DNA of 64,000 bases, taken from CATOSK01 sp963665735 (GTDB lineage Bacteria; Chloroflexota; Dehalococcoidia; Lucifugimonadales; UBA3495). This document shows, piece after piece, positions 41,408-50,434 of this stretch. The stretch lies in NCBI GenBank assembly GCA_963665735.1, contig OY762444.1, positions 2,046,001 to 2,110,000 on the forward strand, given 5' to 3'. A program made the position numbers and the translations under genes. Every line of letters starts with the position of its first letter. Position 1 is the stretch's first letter. Below the pieces are notes generated by a model. It was not told the DNA's origin. It ran no database searches and saw nothing but the letters and a program-made list of their open reading frames with translations.

Positions 41408-42460
41408 TTACTTGTTCTTGGTGTAAACCTGGATGCGGGTGCGGAAGGGTTCCAGAACCAGGATGCGGCCCTCCGGGTCCACTTCCACGGCGATGGGGTG
41501 CCAGAAGAACTTTTCGCGCTCCAGGCCCCAGGCCACTTCCCGCTCCTTCCACATATAGTCGTTGGAGTCCAGCTTGGCGACGCCCCACTTGGACAGGGTG
41601 CCGTCGCCCAGGAAGGTGTGGACGTGGTTGCCGTTGGCATCGAACATCTGGAAGCGGTCGTTGGCCCAGTCGGTGACGTAGATGTCGCCGTCCTTGTCCA
41701 CCGCGACGCCGGTGGGCCGGTTGAACTCGCCATGACCGCTGCCGGAGCGTCCAATCTGCATCAGGAACTCGCCGTCGGAGTTGAACTTCTGGACGCGGTC
41801 GTTGCGCCAGTCGGCGACGTAAACATTGTCTTCGGCGTCAATGGCGATACCCCAGGGGTAGTTGAACTGGCCTTCGCCGGAGCCGAGGCTGCCCCACTTG
41901 GCGAGGAATTTGCCGTCCCTGGTGAACTTCTGGACGCGATGGTTGTCGGCGTCCACCAGGAAGAGGTTGTCCTGGCTGTCGAAGGCGATGCCGGCGGGCT
42001 TGTTGAACTCGCCGTCGCCGTCGCCAACGGTTCCCCACTTGTAGAGGAACTCGCCGTCCTCGTTCCAGACGGAAACCCGCTGGAGCAGTTCGTCGGTGAC
42101 GTAAACATTGTCCTCGCTGTCAATGGCGACGCTGCGGGGGCCGAAGATGTCGCCGTCGCCCTCGCCGCCGGTGGAGAACTGGCCGAGGAACTCTTCTTCA
42201 ACGGTGAGCATGGTGATGCGCTTGAGCTCGATCCGGTACTCGTAAGAGCGGTTGGGGACGTACATACAGCCGGTGCGGGGGTTGACGGCCATGTCCACCG
42301 GGTAGCGGAAACCCTGGCCGGTCTGCTCGCCGCGGCCGATGGAGTGGCTGTAGGTCAGGGGCGGGGGCGAAGTCTGGTCGTCCACCGGCAGGACCACCTC
42401 GGGGGCGTGTTCCCGGGCCGGGCCCCAGTAATTGTCGTTGAAAACCTGTTGTGCAACCAT
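41408..42460 (-). CDS. NHL-repeat six-bladed propeller protein
   Basis: A 350-residue protein with at least five NHL blades. Clear examples are FGPRSVAIDSEDNVYVTDEL, FNKPAGIAFDSQDNLFLVDA and FNYPWGIAIDAEDNVYVADW, spaced about 47 residues apart. It has no signal peptide. The N-terminal 60 residues (MVAQQVFNDNYWGPAREHAP...) are outside the repeat pattern. NHL propellers bind proteins, ligands or RNA, and some are lyases; no catalytic signature is obvious. It is the third gene of a leftward unit after DUF1800 and DUF1501. Confidence 0.82.
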   Translation of the reverse strand: MVAQQVFNDNYWGPAREHAPEVVLPVDDQTSPPPLTYSHSIGRGEQTGQGFRYPVDMAVNPRTGCMYVPNRSYEYRIELKRITMLTVEEEFLGQFSTGGEGDGDIFGPRSVAIDSEDNVYVTDELLQRVSVWNEDGEFLYKWGTVGDGDGEFNKPAGIAFDSQDNLFLVDADNHRVQKFTRDGKFLAKWGSLGSGEGQFNYPWGIAIDAEDNVYVADWRNDRVQKFNSDGEFLMQIGRSGSGHGEFNRPTGVAVDKDGDIYVTDWANDRFQMFDANGNHVHTFLGDGTLSKWGVAKLDSNDYMWKEREVAWGLEREKFFWHPIAVEVDPEGRILVLEPFRTRIQVYTKNK

Positions 42461-42549
42461 TTTAACCTCACTTTGTCGAGTAATGGTCGGGAGGGGTTAG
42501 CCCCTCCCCGGCCCTCCCCCGGTTAGGGGGAGGGGACTTGGGACGGTGG
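42461..42549. repeat. R2 hairpin between DUF1501 and NHL genes
   Basis: A polypyrimidine/polypurine hairpin (about 42490-42535) between the two genes; it could act as a weak transcript-end structure. Confidence 0.55.
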
Positions 42550-43680
42550 TTAAAACAGGTCGAGTTTCTCGAAGGAGCCGTTGACGATGGGCTTGGCGTC
42601 CAGGCCCATCCAGTCCTCAAGCAGGGAGGAGTAGAGGCCCCGGAAGTCGTAGTTGAACTGGAGGTCGCCGTCGGCCTGCTTGGCCGGGTCAAGGGAGGGG
42701 TATTCGGAGTAGAGGCCGCCCTTGACGTTATCGCCCACCACCAGGGCGCAGCCGCCGGTGCCGTGGTCGGTGCCGGAGCCGTTGTCCCGGACGCGCCGCC
42801 CGAACTCGGTGAAGATGAGCATGGTCACGTTGTCGCCCAGGTCGTGTTCGTGCAGGTCGTCGAAGAAGTCCTGGACGTAGTTGGAAACGTCGCTCCACAG
42901 GGACGCCTGCAAGGTCAGGGCGCTGCCGTGGAGGTCGAAGCTGTTGTACGGCGAGGTGGTGTAGAGGATGCGGGTGCCCACGTCGCCGATGATGGTCTGG
43001 GCCATCATGCGGACGTAGCGGGCCACCGGGTTGTTGCCGTACTCCACGCTGGACTCGTACATATCCGGCACGGTCTTGAGGATGTCGGCGCCCTTGAAGG
43101 CGTCCATGCCCGTCTGGGACAGGTAATCGTAGGTGAAGGTGCCGCCCAGGGTGGGGGAGTAGATGCGGCTGAAGGTGTCCAGAGCGGTGGCGCGCTCTTC
43201 GTCCTCAATGCCGGTCAGCAGGCCGTAGGTGGCCAAGTTGCCGACGGAGGCGACGGGAACGCCGGGGAGGGCCAGGGCGTGGGGAAGGCCGCGCCCGAAG
43301 TTGACGCCGGTCAGCACGTTTTCCTTGTTGGGGTCAATGTCGCGGATGGTGCGGCCCAGCCAGCCCTCGGTGGCGAGGATGTCGGGTTCGCAGGTGTGCC
43401 AAACGTCCATTGACCGGAAGTGGGAGCGGTTGCAGTTGGGGAAACCGACTCCCTGGATAACCGCCACCTTGCCCTCGTCGTAGAGGTTCTTCAAGGGGCC
43501 CATGCTGGGGTGGAAACCCACCTTGTCGTCCAGGGCCAGGACGGACTCGGCGGGGATACCCAAGCTGGGGCGCTCATCGTAGTAGTGGGGGTCGCCGTAA
43601 GGCACCACGGTGTTGATGCCGTCGTTGCCGCCGGACAACTGGACTACTACCAGTATGGGGTCTTTCTTGGTAGAGGTCAT
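42550..43680 (-). CDS. DUF1501 protein
   Basis: A 376-residue protein from ATG 43680 (GGAGGG 7 nt upstream). It shows the DUF1501 pattern: VVVQLSGGNDGINTVVPYGD at the N-terminus, HPSMGPLKNLYDEGKVAVIQ, and the hallmark FTEFGRRVRDNGSGTDHGTG. Many DUF1501 proteins start with a Tat signal; this one starts directly with the fold, so it appears cytoplasmic. DUF1501 is in the alkaline-phosphatase/sulfatase-like superfamily and is nearly always paired with DUF1800, as here, but the pair's function is not established. Confidence 0.88.
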   Translation of the reverse strand: MTSTKKDPILVVVQLSGGNDGINTVVPYGDPHYYDERPSLGIPAESVLALDDKVGFHPSMGPLKNLYDEGKVAVIQGVGFPNCNRSHFRSMDVWHTCEPDILATEGWLGRTIRDIDPNKENVLTGVNFGRGLPHALALPGVPVASVGNLATYGLLTGIEDEERATALDTFSRIYSPTLGGTFTYDYLSQTGMDAFKGADILKTVPDMYESSVEYGNNPVARYVRMMAQTIIGDVGTRILYTTSPYNSFDLHGSALTLQASLWSDVSNYVQDFFDDLHEHDLGDNVTMLIFTEFGRRVRDNGSGTDHGTGGCALVVGDNVKGGLYSEYPSLDPAKQADGDLQFNYDFRGLYSSLLEDWMGLDAKPIVNGSFEKLDLF

Positions 43681-43774
43681 TGCTTTCCCTCCTTTACAGG
43701 TTTGCGGGGTTGGAACCCGGCCTTTCCATTGCTGACAGGGAAGGCCGGGGCCGTTCCGTAGCCGACTGGTTCGC

Positions 43775-45193
43775 CTAGACGAACTGGAAGTCCTGGGTGG
43801 AGACAATCATCTGGAGCATCTGGGCGACGCGCTTGCCGAACTCGATGCGGTCTTCCTCGGTCTCGTTGCGGATTGCGCCGCCTTCCTGGGCGAAGGCAAT
43901 CAGCCCCCGCTTGGTCTCGTCCACCACTTCGATGGGGCCGATGAGGTCCAGGCAGCCGTCCACGAACTGCTCCGGGGTCATGGAGCCGCGCTCGGCGATG
44001 CGGTCAACGATGTCCTTGATACCGGGGAGGTCGGTCTGGCCCACCCAGTCGGCGGCCCAGTTGATGCGCTCCACCAGGGTGCCGCTGTCAATCCACTCCC
44101 GCCCGTAGTGCCAGCCTTCGACGGTGGGGGGTTCGTACAAGTCCTGGCCCATGTAGGCGGCTTCGTAGGCGATGGGGCCAATGCCCATCTTGAAACCGTC
44201 GTCGAAGTAGCCGGACTGCTTGACGATGCTGGCGACCAGTTCGGTGGGACTCTTGACGCGGGTAAAGCGGGAGTTCTTGAAGAAGTCGGAGTTGAACAGG
44301 ACGCGGAGCATGGGGCGGATTTCGTGGCCGCCCTCGAAGTAGGCGTCCTCCAGCAGCTTGATGGCCTCCGGGTCCTGGGGGGGAGTCATGGTCCACTGGG
44401 GAACCTGGGGTTCGTCGGCGACGAAGAAGTTGTAGAGGTGGCGGGCGATGAACCGGGCGCAGGCCGGCTGGTCAACGATGATGCGGACGATGTCCTCGCC
44501 GTTCCAGTTGCCGGTGTTGCCCAGGAAGGTCTTTTCGTCGTCGTCGTGGTCGGAGGGGTCGTACTGGAACTGCCAGCTGTAGCGGCCATAGGGGTAGCGG
44601 GGGATATGGCCGGTGTAGGTCCAGCCGGTGAAGGCGCGGGAACATTCCTTAACGTCGTCCTCGGTGTAGTTGGCCTGGCCGTCCATGCCGACGCCCATCG
44701 AGAACAGTTCCAGCAACTCCCGTCCAAAGTTTTCGTTGATGGAACCCTTGTGGCTCATCCAGTTGTCCAGGAAGAAACCCATCGCCGGGTCCCGGGCCAG
44801 GTTGAGCAGCAGGGTTTCCAGGTTGCCCAAGCCGTGCTCCCGGAACATTTCCACCTGGGCGGCGGTCATGCGCCCGTGCTGCACCTTGGTGTCGCCGGTG
44901 CAGAGGATACCGTGCCAGAAAAGGGCCATCTTTTCTTCCAGGGGCCGCTTGCCGACAATCATGCGGTAGAACCAGAGTTGGCGGCAGGCGTCGGTGGCCG
45001 AGCGGTCATGCCACTCTTCCATGTAGCGTTCCAGGAGGTCGTACTCCAGGTCTGGGGAGTTTTCCGGGGAGAGCAGTTCTTCCACCGTGGCTTCGTAACC
45101 CTTGGCCACGTAGGCTTCCAGCTCTTTCCGCGTCGCACCGAAACCGGCGCGGCGCAGCAGGTGCGCCATTAAGGCTATGTCCTGGTCTGCCAT
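43775..45193 (-). CDS. DUF1800 protein
   Basis: A 472-residue protein with the family's diagnostic segments: LLRRAGFGATRKELEAYVAK, the short FWHGILCTGDTKVQH, FREHGLGNLETLLLNLARDP and ENFGRELLELFSMGVG followed by YTEDDVKECSRAFTGW. No signal peptide precedes the first motif. It is first in the DUF1800, DUF1501, NHL unit, driven by the strong promoter at 45320-45348. The family is widespread in Planctomycetes, Proteobacteria and Chloroflexota; a role in handling or export of its DUF1501 partner is often suggested but unproven. Confidence 0.88.
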   Translation of the reverse strand: MADQDIALMAHLLRRAGFGATRKELEAYVAKGYEATVEELLSPENSPDLEYDLLERYMEEWHDRSATDACRQLWFYRMIVGKRPLEEKMALFWHGILCTGDTKVQHGRMTAAQVEMFREHGLGNLETLLLNLARDPAMGFFLDNWMSHKGSINENFGRELLELFSMGVGMDGQANYTEDDVKECSRAFTGWTYTGHIPRYPYGRYSWQFQYDPSDHDDDEKTFLGNTGNWNGEDIVRIIVDQPACARFIARHLYNFFVADEPQVPQWTMTPPQDPEAIKLLEDAYFEGGHEIRPMLRVLFNSDFFKNSRFTRVKSPTELVASIVKQSGYFDDGFKMGIGPIAYEAAYMGQDLYEPPTVEGWHYGREWIDSGTLVERINWAADWVGQTDLPGIKDIVDRIAERGSMTPEQFVDGCLDLIGPIEVVDETKRGLIAFAQEGGAIRNETEEDRIEFGKRVAQMLQMIVSTQDFQFV

Positions 45194-45319
45194 TCCACAT
45201 CCTCCTGTTTTGGATTTTCCGGCGCCGTTGGGCCGATGGCCGGCAACGGCGCAAAGTCGCTAGGGGATTGGCGCGCTGATGGGCCTATTAACGGCCCATG
45301 TCCTTTGATGGGTAAGGCT

Positions 45320-45348
45320 ACTATAAATGCGTAACTCTTTCCTGTCAA
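45320..45348 (-). promoter_or_regulatory. Strong promoter of the DUF1800-DUF1501-NHL unit
   Basis: Minus-strand TTGACA (45343-45348) and TATAGT (45320-45325), 17-bp spacer, about 120 bp before the DUF1800 start. A hairpin (atgggcc/ggcccat, about 45277-45300) lies in the leader. Confidence 0.75.
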
Positions 45349-45461
45349 CCGACACGATAAAGCCCCAAACCCCGGCGGCGGGTTACGGTTTTCGTCGCCA
45401 TATTGACGGCAACGGGCCGGGATATGGGGCCAGCGCAGCCGGGCCGGACATTCCGACGCCG

Positions 45462-46379
45462 CTAACGGCCCCGCAGCCGGGGGTCAAGAACGTCGCGCAG
45501 GGCGTCGCCCAGCAGGTTGAACCCGAAAACCACCACGAAAATCGCCAGGCCGGGGAAAATCGCCACCCAAATGGCGGTGCGTCCATGCTCTTCGGCGGCG
45601 CGTTTCAGCATCCCGCCCCAACTGGGAACGTCCGGGGGAACGCCGACGCCGAGGAAACTCAGCGACGCTTCAATAGTAATGGCCAACCCCAGGTAGTAGG
45701 TTCCCACCACCAGCACAATAGCCGCGCAGTTGGGGGCGATGTGGCGGAAAACGATGCGCTTGGATGACGCGCCCACGGCCCGGGCCGCCAGCACGTAGTC
45801 CAGTTCTTTCAGGCTTAACACCTGGGAGCGGACGGTGCGAACCACCGGGGATACCATTCCGATTACGATGGCGATAATCACGTTTTGCAGCGAGGAACCC
45901 AGCACGGCGACAATGGCCAACGCGATTATCAGCCCCGGCAGGGCCATCATGGCGTCAATCAGCCGTTGGAAGGCCAGGTCAACGTACTTGCCGGCGTAGG
46001 AAGTGGTCAGGGCCAGGAAGGAACCCAGGGCAATGCCGATTATCACGCTGCCGAAACCGACGTACAGGGAGATGCGCGCGCCGTGGATTACCCGGCTCAG
46101 CACGTCGCGGCCAACATGGTCGGTGCCCATGGGAAAACCGATTTGCGGGGGCTGATAGACCGCTTCTCTTCCCAGGGTCTCTTTGGGGCCGTAAGGGGAG
46201 ATTAACGGGGCCAGGATGGCTATCAGAATGAGCAGAACGGTGATTCCGCCTCCGATGGCGCCCAGGGGCTTGGTGCGGACAAAGCGGTTCAGATTCCTGC
46301 CGGCGGAGCGCACCGGAGCCATTGGGGAAGGGGGAGCTACGGCTTCGGGGCCGGCCCCGGCGGTTTCTCGGTCAATCAT
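45462..46379 (-). CDS. ABC importer permease, DppC type
   Basis: A 305-residue permease with a 35-residue cytoplasmic N-terminus. The DppC features are MGTDHVGRDVLSRVIHGARI, the coupling region ARAVGASSKRIVFRHIAPNC and the end LLGDALRDVLDPRLR. ATG 46379 has a GAGGA site. It follows the DppB-type gene by 53 bp. No ATPase gene is found downstream, where an independent unit begins. Confidence 0.9.
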   Translation of the reverse strand: MIDRETAGAGPEAVAPPSPMAPVRSAGRNLNRFVRTKPLGAIGGGITVLLILIAILAPLISPYGPKETLGREAVYQPPQIGFPMGTDHVGRDVLSRVIHGARISLYVGFGSVIIGIALGSFLALTTSYAGKYVDLAFQRLIDAMMALPGLIIALAIVAVLGSSLQNVIIAIVIGMVSPVVRTVRSQVLSLKELDYVLAARAVGASSKRIVFRHIAPNCAAIVLVVGTYYLGLAITIEASLSFLGVGVPPDVPSWGGMLKRAAEEHGRTAIWVAIFPGLAIFVVVFGFNLLGDALRDVLDPRLRGR

Positions 46380-46432
46380 TTTTCCTCACCTTTCCAGGAA
46401 AGAGGGGATGGAGTTGGCGTCAGCCGATAGGG

Positions 46433-47392
46433 TTACTGGTAACGAATCCGGGGGTCCAGGACGCCGTAGAGCAGGTCAATAAAGAGGTTCAGGGTTAAGA
46501 CCACGGCGGCGGTCAACAGTATGACCGCTTGCAACACCACGAAGTCCCGGTGCTGGATGCTCTCGATTACGAACTGGCCCAGGCCGGGGACGGTGAAGAT
46601 GGTTTCGACAATGATGACGCCGCCCAGCAGCCGGGCGAACTGGTAGCCGGAAACGGTGACTACGGGCAGGATGGCGTTTTTCAAGGCGTGGCGGCCAATT
46701 ACCGACCATTCATGCAGGCCCTTGGAGCGAGCCGTCCTAACGTAGTCCTCCCGCAGCACTTCCAGCATGGAGGAACGGGTTACCCGGGCAGTGAAGGCCA
46801 GGTCGTGAAAGGCGATAGCCAAGGCCGGGAAGATTAGCTGTTTCATGTTCAGGACGGGGTCTTCCCACAGGGTTGCGTAGCCCAGGGGGGGCAGCCAGTT
46901 GAAGAAGAAAACCAGGCCGTAAATCATGAGGATTGCCAACCAGAAGGTGGGCAGGGCGATGCCGATAAGGGAGATTATCCGGGCGATGTAGTCCGGCATC
47001 GTGTCCTGCTTGACGGCGGAAATCACGCCCAGGGGAACGGCCATAACGACGGCCAGAATCATTCCCATGACGGATAATTCCACGGTGACGGCGAACTTGC
47101 GGCCCAGTTCATCAATAACCGGAGTCTTGTACCAGATGGAGGTGCCCAGGTCGCCGCGGACGACGCCCCAAAGCCAGTCGAAGTACTGGATATGGATGGG
47201 CCGGTCAAGGCCCAACTCCGCCCGCAGCTTGGCGATGTCTTCTTCGGTAACAGCGCCGGCGCCTTCTTCTCCGGTGAGGATAAACAGGGCGGTGTCGCCG
47301 GGCACCAGGAAGAAAAGAACAAAAACTATTACGGTGGTCAGCAGCAGGGTTGGTACGAAGAGGGTGAACCTCCTCACCACGTACTGAGTCAC
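46433..47392 (-). CDS. ABC importer permease, DppB type
   Basis: A 319-residue permease starting with GTG 47392 (GGGAGG 4-5 nt upstream). It opens MTQYVVRRFTLFVPTLLLTT and has the periplasmic segment with ELGLDRPIHIQYFDWLWGVV, typical of DppB. The coupling loop is DYVRTARSKGLHEWSVIGRH. It lies between its binding-protein gene and the DppC partner. Confidence 0.9.
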   Translation of the reverse strand: MTQYVVRRFTLFVPTLLLTTVIVFVLFFLVPGDTALFILTGEEGAGAVTEEDIAKLRAELGLDRPIHIQYFDWLWGVVRGDLGTSIWYKTPVIDELGRKFAVTVELSVMGMILAVVMAVPLGVISAVKQDTMPDYIARIISLIGIALPTFWLAILMIYGLVFFFNWLPPLGYATLWEDPVLNMKQLIFPALAIAFHDLAFTARVTRSSMLEVLREDYVRTARSKGLHEWSVIGRHALKNAILPVVTVSGYQFARLLGGVIIVETIFTVPGLGQFVIESIQHRDFVVLQAVILLTAAVVLTLNLFIDLLYGVLDPRIRYQ

Positions 47393-47578
47393 AGTTCCTC
47401 CCTTGGCCCGAAGGTGGGGTTAACCGGGATTGGGATATGGACCACCCGCACCCCTGGTTTCAACAGGGGCAGGTTCTCCAAAGAAACCGTCTCAAAAGCA
47501 GGGATTTCACCCCCACCCTAACCCTCCCCCTCAATAGGGGGAGGGGATTTTTGAGACAGTTCCTAAACTATGGCACGG
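47393..47578. repeat. R2 hairpin between binding-protein and permease genes
   Basis: An R2 element (about 47508-47550) directly after the binding-protein stop, placed like the terminator in the amino-acid importer operon, though without a long T-run. Confidence 0.55.
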
Positions 47579-49480
47579 TTATTCGATGGGCGGAGCGTCG
47601 GGGCCGTAGTTGGTGGCGTCCGGGTCCCACCAGATTTGGTCCCAGCGCCAGATGGTATGCGGGTGGTAGGGCGGGCGGAAATTCTGGATGCGGTAGTCCA
47701 CCGCGCCGGCCCGGCCCTCCCAGTACAAGGGGATGTAGTGGCCTTCACCTTCGTTGAGGATTTGGGCCATTTCCTGGTAATAACCCCGCCGCTTTTCCGG
47801 GTCCAGTTCCCGGACTTCCATCGCCATGAGTTCGTTTATCCGGGGGTGTTCCCAGTTGTGGGGGTTGCGCAGGGTGTCCTTGGCGTACCACGTAGCCAGC
47901 ACGGTTTGGGGTTCCAGGAAGTAGAGGCCGGAGCCGATAACGCTGAGGTTGTGGCTGCCGTCGCGCAGGTTGGCGTAGAAGGTGGCCCGGTCCTGGACCT
48001 GGAGTTCAACTTCGATGTTGAGCTTGTCCTTCAACTGGGCGGCAATCAACTCGGCCTCAGTGCGGGAGTCTTTCGCCTGGTCAACATTGAAAGTTAGATT
48101 GAAGCCTTCGCTGAAGCCGGCTTCGGCCATCAGCCGCTGGGCCTCGGCGATGTCCTGGGGGTCTTTGACGCCGTTGGCGTAGCGGAAACCGGGCAGTTGG
48201 GCCAGTTCCTCGGCGCTGGTGGCATAACCGGGCGGGAAGAAGTTAGCGGGAATGGCTTCGCCTTCGCCGGCGATGTCGCCGATTTCGCCCCGGTCAATAG
48301 CCAGGTAGATAGCCTTGCGGACGCGGGCATCGTCCAGGGGCGGCTTGTTCCAGTGCAGCCAGAACCCGCGGACGCTGCCGGCGCCGGACTTGGCGGCGCG
48401 CATCCGGCCTTCGGAGGCTTTTTGCACCGCGAGCATATCCTGGAGGCTGGTGCCGCCCATGACCAGCCAGGCGTCCACCTGGCCGACTTCCATGTGGGCC
48501 AGGCGGGTGGCGGCGTCCCTGACCACGAAGACCTTGAACCCGTCATAGAAGGGGATGGGGTTCAGGAAGTAATCGTCGTTGCGCTCCATTTCCCAGGAGT
48601 CGCCCTTGGTCCACTCCTTGAACTTCCAGGGGCCGGAGCCGACGTTGTTCTCAAAGCAGCAGTTAAGGTCGTCCTGGCTGGTATTTTGCACTACGTGGCG
48701 GGCGTAAATCTTGTAGTAGTCAACGGCCAGCCAGCCCAGGGCGGTGGCTGAGGGGAACTTGAGGGGCATTTCCACGGTGTGGCGGTCCACCACCGTGGCG
48801 GTGCCGCGCTGGTAGAAATCGCGGATGGCGGTGACGCGGCCCCGGGTGACGCCTTCTTCGGCCATGCGGTCCAGGCTGAACACCACGTCGTCGGCGGTGA
48901 CCGGCTGGCCGTCCTGCCAGTTGGCGTCGGCGAGGTAGAAGGTCAGCATCAGGCCGTCGTCGGAGATTTCCCACTTTTGGGCCAGATCGCCCATGATTTG
49001 ACTGGGGTTGGTGGGGTCGTAGGCCAGAAGCTGGTTGAACCGGGGGCCGGAGGGCAGCAGCACCGTGGTGGAGCTGGCCCCGTAGTGAACGTCGAGGAAG
49101 CCGGGGTTGGCCCGGTGGATAAACCGGATGGTGCCGTTGTAGTGCTTGCCGGCGCCGACACTGACCCATTCGGGGACTTCGGCTTCGTAAACGCCGGCGA
49201 CGGGAGTGGCGAAAACGACGACTTCTTTCTCGACAATCTTCTCGACTTCCACTTCCTTGAGGACTTCGACCTCTACCTCTTTAAGGACTTCGACTTCCTT
49301 TTCGATAATCTCCGGGTCGGACTTGACCTCGACCTCTTTGATTACTTCCTTGACTACCTCTTTTTCGATGACCTGGGGTTCCGGCGCGGCGGCGGAGCCA
49401 CAAGCTACGATGAAGAGCAAGAGCAGAACCAAGGACGTACAGACAAGGGCGTAGGGTTTGCCGAGGTAACGATGGGGCAT
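47579..49480 (-). CDS. Extracellular solute-binding lipoprotein, family 5
   Basis: A 633-residue protein from ATG 49480 (AGGAGG about 8 nt upstream). The lipoprotein signal ends in lipobox FIVAC (Cys 27). Residues about 35-90 are a Glu/Lys/Val repeat (EKEVVKEVIKEVEVK and similar), a stalk common on Chloroflexota binding proteins. The family 5 domain follows, with DGLMLTFYLADANWQDGQPV and ARVRKAIYLAIDRGEI. It should bind peptides or other large polar solutes for the two downstream permeases; the missing ATPases may be encoded elsewhere. Confidence 0.9.
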   Translation of the reverse strand: MPHRYLGKPYALVCTSLVLLLLFIVACGSAAAPEPQVIEKEVVKEVIKEVEVKSDPEIIEKEVEVLKEVEVEVLKEVEVEKIVEKEVVVFATPVAGVYEAEVPEWVSVGAGKHYNGTIRFIHRANPGFLDVHYGASSTTVLLPSGPRFNQLLAYDPTNPSQIMGDLAQKWEISDDGLMLTFYLADANWQDGQPVTADDVVFSLDRMAEEGVTRGRVTAIRDFYQRGTATVVDRHTVEMPLKFPSATALGWLAVDYYKIYARHVVQNTSQDDLNCCFENNVGSGPWKFKEWTKGDSWEMERNDDYFLNPIPFYDGFKVFVVRDAATRLAHMEVGQVDAWLVMGGTSLQDMLAVQKASEGRMRAAKSGAGSVRGFWLHWNKPPLDDARVRKAIYLAIDRGEIGDIAGEGEAIPANFFPPGYATSAEELAQLPGFRYANGVKDPQDIAEAQRLMAEAGFSEGFNLTFNVDQAKDSRTEAELIAAQLKDKLNIEVELQVQDRATFYANLRDGSHNLSVIGSGLYFLEPQTVLATWYAKDTLRNPHNWEHPRINELMAMEVRELDPEKRRGYYQEMAQILNEGEGHYIPLYWEGRAGAVDYRIQNFRPPYHPHTIWRWDQIWWDPDATNYGPDAPPIE

Positions 49481-49683
49481 GGTCGAACCTCCTCCTGATT
49501 TTCCTGGGTCGGGTGACTGCCGGGCCGGGATTGAAGGTAGGTACGGAGTCCGTTTGAGAGGTTACGGTTTCCGCAATGATTATCGTCCGCTATTATTGGT
49601 TTGCCGAATGTCCGAGCCGCAATCGGCGTTGCAACCAAGGGCGACAGGTTGCCACCGCACGGATTCGGCGTACGAGTTGGCGT

Positions 49684-49712
49684 AATATATACTGCCTTTT
49701 CAATGGTGTCAA
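49684..49712 (-). promoter_or_regulatory. Strong promoter of the Dpp-type binding-protein operon
   Basis: Minus-strand TTGACA (49707-49712) and TATATT (49684-49689) with a 17-bp spacer, about 200 bp before the ATG, implying a long leader. Confidence 0.75.
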
Positions 49713-50434
49713 TTGGCAATGCAAATGAATACTATCGCCATAAATTATTGGTAAAGGGAATGATGGGGTGTCTGGTGGCGGAGGGGATTGGTTTGGGGCA
49801 AGGATTTCTGGATTCCGGCCTTCGCCGGAATGACGGTTGGGGGGCGCGGCGGCGTTGGTTCCGGGCCGGGACTTGGATTCCGGCCTTCGCGGGAGTGACG
49901 GTAGAGGGTGGGGGTTGGGGGGCCTATGACCGTTTTGGTGGTTGGCGTTGGTAGGGGCGCACGGCCATGCGCCCCTACGGTTGGTCAGGGGGTTTTCCGT
50001 GGATGCGAGGTTGGTTTGGGGATGGGGGTTTCTGGATTCCGGACTCGCGGGAATGACGGTAGAGGGTGGGTTCTTGTTGTCACCCTGAGCAATCCCACTG
50101 TAACCCTGAGCGTAGCGAAGGGTCTAAAATCCTTGCCAAGAAGGACGTTGACTTATGCCGGAAATTTCAGATTCTTCGCTCCGCTCAGAATGACATGGAA
50201 AACCGGGGCAAGGGATTCCCACCCTCCACCGTCATTCCCTCGAAAGCGGGATTCCACAAACCCCCAAGCAGATAACACCGTCCGTAAGGGCAAGGATTTC
50301 TGGATTCCGGCCTTCGCGGGAATGACGGTTGGGGGACGCGGCGGCGTTGGTTCCGGGCCGGGACTTGGATTCCCGCTTTCGCCGGAATGACGGGCTGAAT
50401 CATGCGTAGGGGAAGGCGTTGGATGCTTTGCCGG
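49713..50434. repeat. Repeat-rich intergenic region (R1 x6, R3, R4)
   Basis: R1 or R1-like hairpins at about 49802-49835, 49875-49902, 50028-50060, 50235-50262 (reverse), 50297-50330 and 50366-50393, an R3 hairpin (ggggcgcacggccatgcgcc, about 49946-49980) and a full R4 element (about 50083-50195, caccctgagc...ctcagaatgacat). No gene is visible in about 720 bp. Confidence 0.8.

Noticed and set aside
47579..49480. Glu/Lys/Val repeat in the binding protein as a novel coiled-coil device
   Set aside because: Such stalks after the lipobox are frequent in Chloroflexota binding proteins; it is probably only a spacer.
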